Shown here: piece by piece, positions 25,803-34,202 of the stretch | Numbering within the stretch: position 1 is the first letter of the stretch | Layout of the letters: each line of letters begins with the position of its first letter | Assembly: GCA_004556395.1 (NCBI GenBank) | Contig: SFHK01000001.1 | Location: 29,263 to 93,262, forward strand | Length of the DNA: 64,000 nt | Reading direction: 5' to 3' | DNA from: Clostridiales bacterium | Lineage (GTDB): Bacteria > Bacillota > Clostridia > Christensenellales > Aristaeellaceae | Translations under genes and position numbers: made by a program | The notes under the pieces: generated by a model | Databases searched by the model: none | The model's input: only the letters and a program-made list of their open reading frames with translations | Told to the model about the DNA's origin: nothing

Positions 25803-26969
25803 TTAGTAGTAATACCCGACGTACAGCGGCTTTTTCGCGAATGCGCGGGCGGGCGCGGGGTTCTCCGTGAGGATTTCCACGTCGCGGCGGAAGCGGGCGG
25901 ACGCGAGGTCTGTATAGCCGCAGACGAGCTGGGAGAATGCCTGAACGCTCATGCGCAGGTCGGGGGAAAGCTGGGTCGGCTCCGCCTTACCGGGCTCGAC
26001 CAGCCAGCGGCCGGCGTTGTCCGGAAGGAAATCGTCCGCGACCTCAATGACGAAACGGCCGAAATCGCCGCGGCGCATCGCCTTCAGCACTTCCTCCGTG
26101 TTGAGCGCGCGCAGCATATAGGGATTTCCGACGCTGCACTGGACTTCATAGGGCGTATCGATCAGCGCGGCGAGGGGAATATCGTCGGACGCTTTGATTT
26201 CCAGCGTGTGCATTTCCGCGTCGAACCGATACAGGAAGCCGAGCAGCATGCGGAAGCCTTCCTCCGTGGTGAACGCGAAGTTCTTCACGGAAAGCACGCC
26301 CTCGCCGTTTCGCACGAGCTTTTCAAAATGCAGGCAGGCGACGGGCGCGTCGGCGTTGTACAGCGCGTAGGTGTATTCGTTTCGGGCGTAGGGCTCGCTG
26401 CGCGTCCACGCGGCAAGCTTCTTTTCGTCGCACGCGACGGCGAGATTATAGCGGGAGATGAACGCGTCGAAGACCGGCTTCAGGAAGGAACGGTCGTCCT
26501 CCGGCTGAAGCAGACGCGCCTGCATCTGACCGGCGTAGGGCTTCAGCAGACGAACCGGCAGGGTGTACGTTTTCTCGCTCACGGCCAGCTCGTAGCCGAA
26601 TTTGCGATAGAACGCGTGGTTGAACGGATACAGGCCGGAGAAAATGCATCCATGCGCCCGCTCGCGCGCGAGCAGCTGGCCGAGGACCGCGCGCACGGAA
26701 CCGCCGTAGCGATAGACGGGATGCGTCGCGACGCCGCCGATGCCGGAAAGGGGCACGAACGCGCCGTCAAAGTTCATCATCAGCCGGTTGGAAAGCATGC
26801 CGCTCATCGGCTCTCCATCCTCAGTGAACGCGCCGTTTCCGATGATTTCGTCGGCGCTTGCTTCAAGTTTCTCCCGCACTTCCTCCACATTTATGATGGA
26901 TTGATAGCAGATGCTCCATAGCTTTCTGAGTGCGAGACGGTCTTCCTGTTTCAGTTCGCGAAGAATCAC
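25803..26969 (-). CDS. Eis-like GNAT family N-acetyltransferase
   Basis: The 388-residue protein has an N-terminal GNAT domain. Its acetyl-CoA region contains GGVATHPVYRYGGSVRAVL and FYRKFGYELA. A second GNAT-like and a C-terminal SCP2-like part follow, the layout of Eis-type acetyltransferases that modify amines such as aminoglycosides or protein lysines. The GTG start was chosen because AGGAGG stands 8 nt ahead. It is monocistronic and divergent from the phn-like operon. The natural substrate cannot be told. Confidence 0.82.
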   Translation of the reverse strand: MILRELKQEDRLALRKLWSICYQSIINVEEVREKLEASADEIIGNGAFTEDGEPMSGMLSNRLMMNFDGAFVPLSGIGGVATHPVYRYGGSVRAVLGQLLARERAHGCIFSGLYPFNHAFYRKFGYELAVSEKTYTLPVRLLKPYAGQMQARLLQPEDDRSFLKPVFDAFISRYNLAVACDEKKLAAWTRSEPYARNEYTYALYNADAPVACLHFEKLVRNGEGVLSVKNFAFTTEEGFRMLLGFLYRFDAEMHTLEIKASDDIPLAALIDTPYEVQCSVGNPYMLRALNTEEVLKAMRRGDFGRFVIEVADDFLPDNAGRWLVEPGKAEPTQLSPDLRMSVQAFSQLVCGYTDLASARFRRDVEILTENPAPARAFAKKPLYVGYYY

Positions 26970-27087
26970 GCTGCGGCCTCCTTTTTTTGCCCATCGGGCT
27001 TTTTGAATATCGTAACACCTTCCCGCGTTTCTGTCAACGAATCGGGCAAAATCGCGCAGATTTCGCGTAGTTTTACGGCACAAACAA

Positions 27088-27117
27088 TTGCATATGGCAT
27101 GGGTTTTATGGTATACT
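27088..27117 (+). promoter_or_regulatory. Sigma-A promoter of the phn-like operon
   Basis: TTGCAT, an 18-bp spacer and TATACT lie about 35 bp ahead of the first gene. No phosphate (Pho) box or riboswitch was recognised nearby. Confidence 0.65.
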
Positions 27118-27151
27118 GTATTGGGGAATTCCGGCCAAAGGAGATAGGGAA

Positions 27152-27940
27152 ATGATTGAATTTCGGGATGTCAGCAAGCAGTATCCGAACGGCGTTATCG
27201 GCCTGAATCACGTGACGCTCAACATCGAGCAGGGCGAGTTTGTCGCCATTATCGGCCTGTCGGGCGCGGGCAAGTCTACGATGATCCGCACGATCAACCG
27301 CATGATCGACATTACCGGCGGTCAGCTGGTGGTGGACGGCGTGGACGTAATGACGCTGCGCGGAAAGGCGCTTCGCCGCTTCCGCCGCAAGATCGGCATG
27401 ATCTTCCAGTCGTTTAATCTTGTCACGCGCGCCACCGTCATTAAGAACGTGCTCACCTCCATGGTGCCCGATATGGACTTCTTCTCGGGTCTGTTCGGTA
27501 TTTTCACGAAGAAGCAGAAGCTGAGCGCACTGGAAGCGCTGGACAAGGTTGGTATTCTCGAAAAGGCCTACACCCGCTGCGATCAGCTGTCGGGCGGCCA
27601 GCAGCAGCGCGTCGCGCTGGCGCGTACGCTGAACCAGAACCCGTCGATCATTCTGGCCGACGAGCCCGTCGCCGCGCTCGACCCGGTGACGGCGCATCAG
27701 GTGATGGACGACTTCAAGCGCATCAACACCGAAATGAACATCTCCATTCTCATCAACATTCACCATGTCGATCTGGCGCTGGAATACGCCGACCGCGTAA
27801 TCGGCATTCGCGCCGGCAATATCGTGTACGACGGCCCGACGTCCGGCATCACGCAGCAGATTCTCGACGTGATTTACAACGGTGCGCCGGTTCCGAAGAG
27901 CTCGGATCTGGAGCAGGGAGGGCAGGATCATGCAAAGTGA
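27152..27940 (+). CDS. phnC: Phosphonate-type ABC transporter ATP-binding protein (PhnC-like)
   Basis: Cytoplasmic ATPase of a PhnCE importer. It contains Walker A GLSGAGKST, the PhnC-typical TINRMIDITGG and IGMIFQSFNLVTRATV, the signature LSGGQQQR and Walker B ILADEPVAALD. The length (262 aa) fits. AAAGGAGAT precedes the ATG. The gene overlaps the downstream permease by 11 bp. Relatives import phosphonates or phosphite, but without the binding protein here the ligand is unknown. Confidence 0.92.
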   Translation: MIEFRDVSKQYPNGVIGLNHVTLNIEQGEFVAIIGLSGAGKSTMIRTINRMIDITGGQLVVDGVDVMTLRGKALRRFRRKIGMIFQSFNLVTRATVIKNVLTSMVPDMDFFSGLFGIFTKKQKLSALEALDKVGILEKAYTRCDQLSGGQQQRVALARTLNQNPSIILADEPVAALDPVTAHQVMDDFKRINTEMNISILINIHHVDLALEYADRVIGIRAGNIVYDGPTSGITQQILDVIYNGAPVPKSSDLEQGGQDHAK

Positions 27941-28982
27941 GGCGTTTGAAAAGAAAGGCCCGCTTTCCTTCCTGAAAAGCCGGCTTTTCCGCGCGATTGT
28001 CTGCCTTGTGCTGACGGTTGCGGGAATCTCGCTGGCCATTTATGGCGCGGACGCGATTCGGAAATACAACCCCGCCATGGATACCGGCATCGTCAGCACG
28101 GAGCTGGGGCTGGGCGTGCTGGGCATCGCCATGGTGGTCATCTGCCTGCCGGTGGGGCTGTTTGCGGCGTTTGACATGCTGTTCAAGCCAGAAACGATCG
28201 TGCTTTCGAACGGGCACACCATTCAGCGCAAGCGTTCCCGCGCGCCGCTGATCACCATCCTGCTGGTGCTGGCGTTCTGGGCTTCTATTTACATGACGGA
28301 CTTCGACCTTCGCGTGATCGTGAACCGCGGCTATCAGCTGACGGCGATCTTTAAGAAAATCTTCCAGCCGCGCTGGAGCTACTGGCGCGACATCGTCGGT
28401 CCACTGGTGGAAACGGTGAAGATGTCCATCATGGGCTCGGCGCTGGGAAGTCTGCTTTCGCTGCCGTTCGCCGTGTTCGCGTCCACCAACATCAACCGCA
28501 ACAAGTACGTGGTGTCGGTGCTGCGCGTCATTCTGAACATCGTCCGCACGCTCCCGACGCTGGTCATCGCTTCCGTCTGCGCGCTGATTTTCAAGCTGGG
28601 CGCGTTCGCCGGTACCGTGGCCATCACGATTTTCACGTTCGGCGTGGTGTCCAAAATGCTGTATGAGTCCATTGAGACCATCGATATGGGGCCGTTCGAG
28701 GCCATGGAATCGATGGGCGCGGGGCGAATCCGCGCGTTTGCCGCCGCGTGCATGCCGCAGATTCTGCCCACGTACCTGTCGCACTGCCTGTATTCGTTTG
28801 AAATGAACATTCGCGCCGCGTCCATTCTCGGCTACGTCGGCGCGGGCGGTCTGGGCATTCTGATTCAGGATCGCGTGGGCTTCCGCGATTACAACAGCCT
28901 TGGCACGCTGCTGATCATGCTGTTCGTGGTCGTGCTGGCAATCGACAACATCAGTCAGGCGCTGCGGCGCAGATTGAGCTGA
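27930..28982 (+). CDS. phnE: PhnE-like ABC permease, first copy
   Basis: Inner-membrane subunit of 350 residues. Two N-terminal helices precede a binding-protein-dependent permease domain that begins near residue 160 (LVETVKMSIMGSALGSLLSL). The coupling-helix region ESMGAGRIRAFAAACMPQILP contains the EAA-like loop that docks with PhnC. The ATG with GGGAGGG upstream overlaps the end of phnC. It probably pairs with the second permease in a heterodimeric channel. Confidence 0.9.
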   Translation: MQSEAFEKKGPLSFLKSRLFRAIVCLVLTVAGISLAIYGADAIRKYNPAMDTGIVSTELGLGVLGIAMVVICLPVGLFAAFDMLFKPETIVLSNGHTIQRKRSRAPLITILLVLAFWASIYMTDFDLRVIVNRGYQLTAIFKKIFQPRWSYWRDIVGPLVETVKMSIMGSALGSLLSLPFAVFASTNINRNKYVVSVLRVILNIVRTLPTLVIASVCALIFKLGAFAGTVAITIFTFGVVSKMLYESIETIDMGPFEAMESMGAGRIRAFAAACMPQILPTYLSHCLYSFEMNIRAASILGYVGAGGLGILIQDRVGFRDYNSLGTLLIMLFVVVLAIDNISQALRRRLS

Positions 28983-28995
28983 GGAGGGGAAAACG

Positions 28996-30570
28996 ATGAA
29001 GAAATCCAGAAATATTCCCGCCGCAATCTGCTTCGCGCTGGCGCTGATTTTCCTCGTGCTGGCCTGCGTCGGCGTGAACCTTGACAAGGAAGCCGTGCAG
29101 AACGCAAAATCGGCCGCGCCCGCCGCTACGCAGGCGCCCTTCGTCAGCTATGACAGCCGCCTGAGCGACGCTTCGCGCGTGGACGTTCTCACCGGAACGA
29201 TCAGCGACGCGCCCGCGCCGACGCAGAAAGCGCCGTCCTTCGACTACAGGGGATTCATTCAGGACGGAAAGGTACAGGGGGCAGAGAGCAGCAAAACTAC
29301 ACCTGCACCGACGCAGAAAGCGCCGTCCTTCGACTACAGGGGATTCATTCAGGACGGCAAGGTGCAGGGAGCAGAGAGCAGCAAAACTGCACCCGCACCG
29401 ACGCAGAAAGCGCCGTCCTTGGATTCCGGCGAAACGATCACTGACGGCAAAGTGCAGGGCACAGAAGCGACCGAAGCGCCTGCGACGGCAGCGGAAATCG
29501 TCGCGACGGAGACGCGGCAGCCCGCCAAGGCGCAGGGCACAGAAGCGACCGCAGCGCCCGAAACGCCCGCGCCAGCAGCGGAGCCTGTCGCGACGGAGAC
29601 GCGGCAGCCCGGCAAGGTGCATGTGTTTCTGGTCGACTACGCCGGTACGCTGGCGCTGATCGGCTTTGTTTTCTTAGGACTGTGGCTGATCTGCCTGTGC
29701 GTGGTTCCGGTGATTCAGGCGTACAGGCGCGACAAGCTGACGTTTGAGAACCTGAACGCGGGGCAGCGCGTGCTCAAGATGTTTACCCTCGCGCCGAACA
29801 AATGGGCGATGTACCTTCTGATTACCATTATCGTCGCCATTCTGATCGCGTGGTCGAGCTCTTCCATTGAATGGAAGGGACTGGCATCGAAGGGCAGCGA
29901 GGTCGCCTACGGCATTGTGCACGGCATCACGCACCCGGACATGAGCTACATTCTGTCCCTCGGCAGCGACAAGGTGCCGTATCTAATGATGCAGACCATC
30001 GCCATCGCACTGCTGGGCACGATCTTCGGCGGCATTCTTGCCATTCCCGTGGCGTTCCTGTGCGCGGAGAATGTGGTTCCGAAGTGGCTGGCGTTCATCG
30101 TGCGCGCGCTCGTGCTCGCCATCCGCACGATTCCGAGCATCATCTGGGCGCTGTGCTGGATTCGCGTGACCGGCCCGGGCGCGCTGTGCGGCGTTATGAC
30201 GCAGTCCATCTGTTCAATCGGCATGATTTCAAAAATGTACACCACAGCCATTGAGGATCTGGACACGCGCATTCTTGAGTCACTCGACGCGGCGGGCTGC
30301 AACACCTTCCAGAAGATTCGCTACGGCATTCTGCCGCAGCTTACCGCCAACTTCATTTCGACCATCATCTACCGCTTCGACATCAACCTGAAGGACGCGA
30401 CCACGCTGGGCATCGTTGGCGCTGGCGGCATCGGCGCTTCGCTGATTCAGGCGATTAACTCCCGCCGCTGGGGCATCGTCGGCGCGTTCCTGTGCGGCAT
30501 GATCGCCCTGATGCTGGTTATCGAATTCGTTTCTACAAGGATTCGCGCAAAGCTTGCACATGGAGAATAA
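28996..30570 (+). CDS. PhnE-like ABC permease, second copy, with a repeat-bearing extracytoplasmic N-terminal extension
   Basis: The last about 300 residues form a PhnE-type permease (EAA-like loop ESLDAAGCNTFQKIRYGILPQ). Unlike the usual 260-280 residue PhnE, the protein has 524 residues. An N-terminal membrane helix (residues 8-27) is followed by about 185 Pro/Thr/Ala-rich residues predicted outside the membrane, then a second helix near 217-240. Three 30-residue tandem repeats (APTQKAPSFDYRGFIQDGKV type) and two shorter ATETRQP-type repeats fill the extension. GAGGAGGGG precedes the ATG. The extension could act as a tether or wall-spanning spacer. This is inference; the permease call is firm. 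Confidence 0.88.
   Translation: MKKSRNIPAAICFALALIFLVLACVGVNLDKEAVQNAKSAAPAATQAPFVSYDSRLSDASRVDVLTGTISDAPAPTQKAPSFDYRGFIQDGKVQGAESSKTTPAPTQKAPSFDYRGFIQDGKVQGAESSKTAPAPTQKAPSLDSGETITDGKVQGTEATEAPATAAEIVATETRQPAKAQGTEATAAPETPAPAAEPVATETRQPGKVHVFLVDYAGTLALIGFVFLGLWLICLCVVPVIQAYRRDKLTFENLNAGQRVLKMFTLAPNKWAMYLLITIIVAILIAWSSSSIEWKGLASKGSEVAYGIVHGITHPDMSYILSLGSDKVPYLMMQTIAIALLGTIFGGILAIPVAFLCAENVVPKWLAFIVRALVLAIRTIPSIIWALCWIRVTGPGALCGVMTQSICSIGMISKMYTTAIEDLDTRILESLDAAGCNTFQKIRYGILPQLTANFISTIIYRFDINLKDATTLGIVGAGGIGASLIQAINSRRWGIVGAFLCGMIALMLVIEFVSTRIRAKLAHGE
29218..29460 (+). repeat. Tandem 90-bp coding repeat in the second permease
   Basis: The segment beginning ACGCAGAAAGCGCCGTCC recurs at 29221, 29311 and 29401, exactly 90 bp apart. 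The first two units are nearly identical and the third decays after about 20 bp. The period is a multiple of three, so copy number can change without frameshift. Confidence 0.9.
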
Positions 30571-30585
30571 GGAGGAAAACTGTTT

Positions 30586-31716
30586 ATGAAGCTGCGTCAA
30601 TTTCCGGGAACAAACGTAAAGGTTTCGCCGCTGGGCATGGGCTGCATGCGCCTTCCCACGCTCGACGCGGAGAACAATCCCATCGACCGGCCGGAGGCCA
30701 TTCGAATGATCCGCACAGCCATCGACCGCGGGCTGAACTATGTGGACACAGCCTATGGCTATCACGGCGGCGACAGCGAGGTGCTCGTCGGAGAGGCGCT
30801 GGCGGACGGCTATCGCGAGAAGGTTACGCTCACCAGCAAGCTCCCGCTCTGGAAGGTGGAGAAGTATGAGGACATGGAAGCGCTTCTGGACGAGCAGCTT
30901 TCCCGCCTGAAGACGGATCATCTGGATTTTTATCTGGCGCATGCCGTGGACGGCGAGCGCTTTGACCGGCTGATGCCGGTGGGTCTGCTCCAATTCTTCG
31001 ACGAAATGAAGAAGAAGGGCAAGATTCTGCACGTTGGCTTCTCGTTCCATGACGATTTTGACGTATTCAAGCGCGTCGTGGACAGCTATCCGTGGGAGCT
31101 CGCGCAGGTGCAGATGAACATCCTGGACGAATTTCATCAGGCGACGATGAAGGGCGTGGAGTACGCCGCGTCGAAGGGAATCGGCGTTGTGGTCATGGAG
31201 CCGCTTCGCGGCGGCGCGCTTACGCGCAACATTCCCGAGGAGGTTCAGGCGCTGTACGCCGCGCAGCCGGTCAGGCGCAGCCCCGCCGAATGGGCGTTCC
31301 GCTATCTGTACAATCGCCCCGAGGTCGTCACGATTCTCTCCGGCATGTCCACGATGGAGCAGATTGAAGACAACCTGCGCATCTTCGAGCACGCGGACGC
31401 GAATTGCGTGAGCGCCGAGGAAGCCGCGATGTACGTGCGCGTGCGCGAAGCCTATGAGGCGCGCATTCGCGTCGGCTGCACCGGCTGCGAATACTGCCAG
31501 CCGTGCCCGCAGGAGATCAAGATTCCGCAGATCTTCCGCCGCTACGACAGCTGCGCCATGTTTGGCGGCTTTGAGGGCTTCTATAAGAACTATGTAGAAG
31601 AGCCCAGCGCGAAGAAGTGCGTGGGCTGTGGCGCCTGCGAAGCCGCCTGCCCGCAGCACATTCAGATTCGCGAATGGCTGCAAAAGATCGACCGCGAATG
31701 CTTTGAGCACGCTTAA
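30586..31716 (+). CDS. Aldo/keto reductase with C-terminal iron-sulfur cluster motifs
   Basis: NAD(P)H-dependent carbonyl reductase of 376 residues. The TIM-barrel part carries the catalytic tetrad context: Asp/Tyr in YVDTAYGYHGG, Lys in TSKLP and His in YLAHAVDG. The C-terminus has two cysteine clusters, CTGCEYCQPCP and CVGCGACEAACP, as in the ferredoxin-containing AKR group of anaerobes. AAGGAGG precedes the ATG 15 bp after the permease stop, so it belongs to the phn-like operon. Its substrate may be a product of what the transporter imports; this is inference. Confidence 0.9.
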   Translation: MKLRQFPGTNVKVSPLGMGCMRLPTLDAENNPIDRPEAIRMIRTAIDRGLNYVDTAYGYHGGDSEVLVGEALADGYREKVTLTSKLPLWKVEKYEDMEALLDEQLSRLKTDHLDFYLAHAVDGERFDRLMPVGLLQFFDEMKKKGKILHVGFSFHDDFDVFKRVVDSYPWELAQVQMNILDEFHQATMKGVEYAASKGIGVVVMEPLRGGALTRNIPEEVQALYAAQPVRRSPAEWAFRYLYNRPEVVTILSGMSTMEQIEDNLRIFEHADANCVSAEEAAMYVRVREAYEARIRVGCTGCEYCQPCPQEIKIPQIFRRYDSCAMFGGFEGFYKNYVEEPSAKKCVGCGACEAACPQHIQIREWLQKIDRECFEHA

Positions 31717-31740
31717 TTCATTGAGAAGGGAGATTCATCC

Positions 31741-32931
31741 ATGTCGATTCTTGTTTGCCGCGTGAAAAGCCCCCTAAGCCAGGTTACCGAGGAGCGCGTG
31801 AAGGACTATCTGTCCTGCGTGCAGGATGAGCTGAAGGAAGAACTGCGTCTCGTTGAAATGGACGAGCTGGACAAGGTGCCGTTCGGGCTGGTCTATGTGG
31901 CTTCCGGCGGAAGCGAGGGCATCTTCCTTGAGAAATATCTGAAGCTGGCCGAGCGCCCGCTGTACATTCTTACCAGCGGCGAAAGCAATTCGCTGGCCGC
32001 TTCGATGGAAATTCTTTCCTACCTTCAGGCGCACGGGCATTATGGCGAGATCATTCACGGCAGCGTGAAGGACGTCGCCGCCCGCATCCGTGCGCTGAAG
32101 AGCGCCTATCAGGCGAAGGCGAACCTGAAGGGGAAGAAGCTGGGCCTGATCGGCGATCCCTCGGACTGGCTGATCGCGAGTCCGGCCGACGACGCGGCCT
32201 ATCGCGCCAAGCTGGGCGTGTCGCTGGAAAAGATTCCAATGAGCGAATTGCAGGATGAGATCAAGAAGGGCGGCTATCCGGAGAACCGCTGGACGCTCGA
32301 CCTGAAGGGCAAGGGCTACGACGCGGCCGAAATGGAAAAGGCGCTGAATGTGTATGGCGCGTTCCGGCGCATCGTCGACCGTCACGGCCTGTTTGGCCTG
32401 ACCGTTCGCTGCTTTGATCTGCTGGACAGCGTGCACACCACCGGCTGTCTCGGCCTTGCCATTCTGAATGCCGAGGGCATTTATGGCGGCTGCGAGGGCG
32501 ACGTGCCGTCGCTGATGTCGATGGTCATTCTGGGCGAGGTCTCCGGAAATCCCGTGTTCCTGTGCAATCCCAGCCGCATTAACACCGAGAAGGGCGAAAT
32601 GGTGCTGGCGCATTGCACCCTGCCGATGAACATGCCGGAAAGCTACCGCCTGACCACGCACTATGAGAGCGGAATCGGCGTAGCCGTGGCCGGTCACGTG
32701 CCGGAGGTTCCCTGCACGATCTTCAAGACCAACGCCGCGCTCGACCGGTACTTCGCAAAGGATGGCGAAATCGTCGGCAACCTTCAGGAGCCGACGCTCT
32801 GCCGCACGCAGATTCGCCTGAAGCTGGATGATTTCAGCTATTTCCTGACCCGACCGATTTATAACCATCACCTCGTAACCCTCGGCCAGCATGAGAAGGC
32901 TCTCGCGGAGTTCTTCCACCTGATTGGCTGA
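31741..32931 (+). CDS. L-fucose/L-arabinose isomerase-like protein
   Basis: The 396-residue protein resembles the fucose isomerase fold. GLIGDPSDWLIAS matches the conserved G-x-P-x-x-W-L segment, and the C-terminal half has the expected order of a central FDLLDSVHTTGCLGLAILN, GCEGDVPSLMSM, and a lid region FLCNPSRIN. It is shorter than classical FucI (about 590) and closer to the minimal fucose-isomerase-like proteins. It may isomerise or epimerise a sugar or sugar acid. It ends the phn-like operon, 24 bp after the aldo/keto reductase, with GAAGGGAG as its ribosome site. Confidence 0.65.
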   Translation: MSILVCRVKSPLSQVTEERVKDYLSCVQDELKEELRLVEMDELDKVPFGLVYVASGGSEGIFLEKYLKLAERPLYILTSGESNSLAASMEILSYLQAHGHYGEIIHGSVKDVAARIRALKSAYQAKANLKGKKLGLIGDPSDWLIASPADDAAYRAKLGVSLEKIPMSELQDEIKKGGYPENRWTLDLKGKGYDAAEMEKALNVYGAFRRIVDRHGLFGLTVRCFDLLDSVHTTGCLGLAILNAEGIYGGCEGDVPSLMSMVILGEVSGNPVFLCNPSRINTEKGEMVLAHCTLPMNMPESYRLTTHYESGIGVAVAGHVPEVPCTIFKTNAALDRYFAKDGEIVGNLQEPTLCRTQIRLKLDDFSYFLTRPIYNHHLVTLGQHEKALAEFFHLIG

Positions 32932-32942
32932 GCTGAATAAGG

Positions 32943-32985
32943 AAAGCCGCTTCGACTTCTCGTGAGAGAGAACGAAGCGGCTTTT
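32943..32985 (+). terminator. First of two tandem terminators
   Basis: Arms AAAGCCGCTTCG and CGAAGCGGCTTT (12 bp) enclose an 18-nt loop and end in a T-run. It follows the isomerase-like gene by 11 bp and also has an A-rich left flank for the opposite strand. Confidence 0.9.
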
Positions 32986-32998
32986 CACCTGATCAAAG

Positions 32999-33041
32999 AA
33001 GCCGCTTCGATTCCTCGTGACGAGGAAGGAAGCGGCTTTTC
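32999..33041 (+). terminator. Second of two tandem terminators
   Basis: Arms GAAGCCGCTTC and GAAGCGGCTTT repeat the sequence of the preceding hairpin with a different loop that itself pairs (TTCCTCG with CGAGGAA). A T-run follows. Convergent genes meet here, so it probably stops transcription from both sides. Confidence 0.85.
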
Positions 33042-33059
33042 TGCTGCCTTGAGCGGAAA

Positions 33060-34202
33060 TCAGAGATTCTCGAAATCGTAGATCAGCCACGCGCCATCCA
33101 CGAGTTTGAAATACAGGCGGTAGGAGGTGGGGTAGGAGTTCTCCACGCCGCGGGAGACCGTGTTATAGTCGAAGTGCACGTCGCAGCAGAAGATGCTTTC
33201 GCCGAACATGGCGTAGTTTTCGGTGCGCTCGTTTTCAAAGGACTTTTTGTCCGCCTTTGTGAGCCACTTTGCGTCGATGTTCTTGATGGCTTCCGCCGCC
33301 TTGGAGCCGGTCTCCATGCGTTTGAGCACCCTTGCCTGCGTCTGGTTGTTCGTCGTGTAGAGGCAGATGTCCTTTGCGTATTCCAGAACATTCGCTTCGA
33401 ACTGCGGCTTCATGGTTTCGTCGGCGTACTGGAACTGGTAGGAATAGGTGTAGTCCGATTCCTTCGTCAGCTCGCATTCGCTGCCGGACGCGTCGACCAC
33501 GCGAATTTCCGGCTCGCCCAGCGCGCAGGTGAAGCGGTAGGTCGTCAGCGTCGGGGAGGGGTATCCCTCCGGCAGGTGTCCGTCGTAGAACAGCTTCGCG
33601 CCAGTCGAAATCGCCTGCTCGGCCGTCAGCGCCTTTCCGTTTACGTATACGGTGTCGCTGTCGCGGGCGGTGACCTCATAGGCCGCAAGCTGAAGAATCG
33701 ACGTCTGAATCGACTTGAGCTCGTATTCCTCGGCGCGAAGCGTGAAGCCGAACATCGGCAGGATCTCAAACTCCGATTCGCCGGACTTCTTCAGCACAAA
33801 CGTGGCGAAGCTCTTGCCGTCCGCCGTAACCGAATAGGTCTGCTCGTCCGGCTGCTCGGAGCGCACCAGCGTACAATCGATTTCGGCGTTCTCCGTCAGC
33901 CGGTTCAGGTAGGCAACGTAGTCCTCCTTCGTTTCCATGTAATCGAGGGAGGAATCCTCATACGCATACAGCTGGTCGAAGTGCTTTTCCGTGAAAATGG
34001 CGCTCACTTCGTCGACGATCTTCTGCGACTTGGAAGCCGCTTCCTCGTAGGCTGTGAGGGAGGTATCGAAATAGCGATACACACGCGTTCCGGCGAAAAC
34101 GAGCAGCGCCACAAGCACGAGATAGATCACCCAGAAGCGAATGTTGCGAAGGCGCAGCTTGCCCTCGGTATAGCGGGTGTATTTCCTTTTGCGTTTGCTC
34201 AT
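33060..34202 (-). CDS. Single-pass membrane protein of unknown function (380 aa)
   Basis: A lysine/arginine-rich cytosolic start (MSKRKRKYTRYTEGK) leads into one membrane helix (residues 22-42). A long extracytoplasmic part of mixed alpha/beta type follows, with many Tyr and Thr residues and short conserved-looking NTF2-like ending text (YRLYFKLVDGAWLIYDFENL). That ending recalls DUF4440/NTF2-type domains, but this is tentative. Its start overlaps the stop of the phosphodiester glycosidase gene by one base, so the two are coupled and may act together at the cell surface. Confidence 0.6.
   Translation of the reverse strand: MSKRKRKYTRYTEGKLRLRNIRFWVIYLVLVALLVFAGTRVYRYFDTSLTAYEEAASKSQKIVDEVSAIFTEKHFDQLYAYEDSSLDYMETKEDYVAYLNRLTENAEIDCTLVRSEQPDEQTYSVTADGKSFATFVLKKSGESEFEILPMFGFTLRAEEYELKSIQTSILQLAAYEVTARDSDTVYVNGKALTAEQAISTGAKLFYDGHLPEGYPSPTLTTYRFTCALGEPEIRVVDASGSECELTKESDYTYSYQFQYADETMKPQFEANVLEYAKDICLYTTNNQTQARVLKRMETGSKAAEAIKNIDAKWLTKADKKSFENERTENYAMFGESIFCCDVHFDYNTVSRGVENSYPTSYRLYFKLVDGAWLIYDFENL

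Noticed and set aside
29218..29460. The 90-bp repeats as a CRISPR array
   Set aside because: Units are contiguous with no spacers, in frame, and encode a permease linker.
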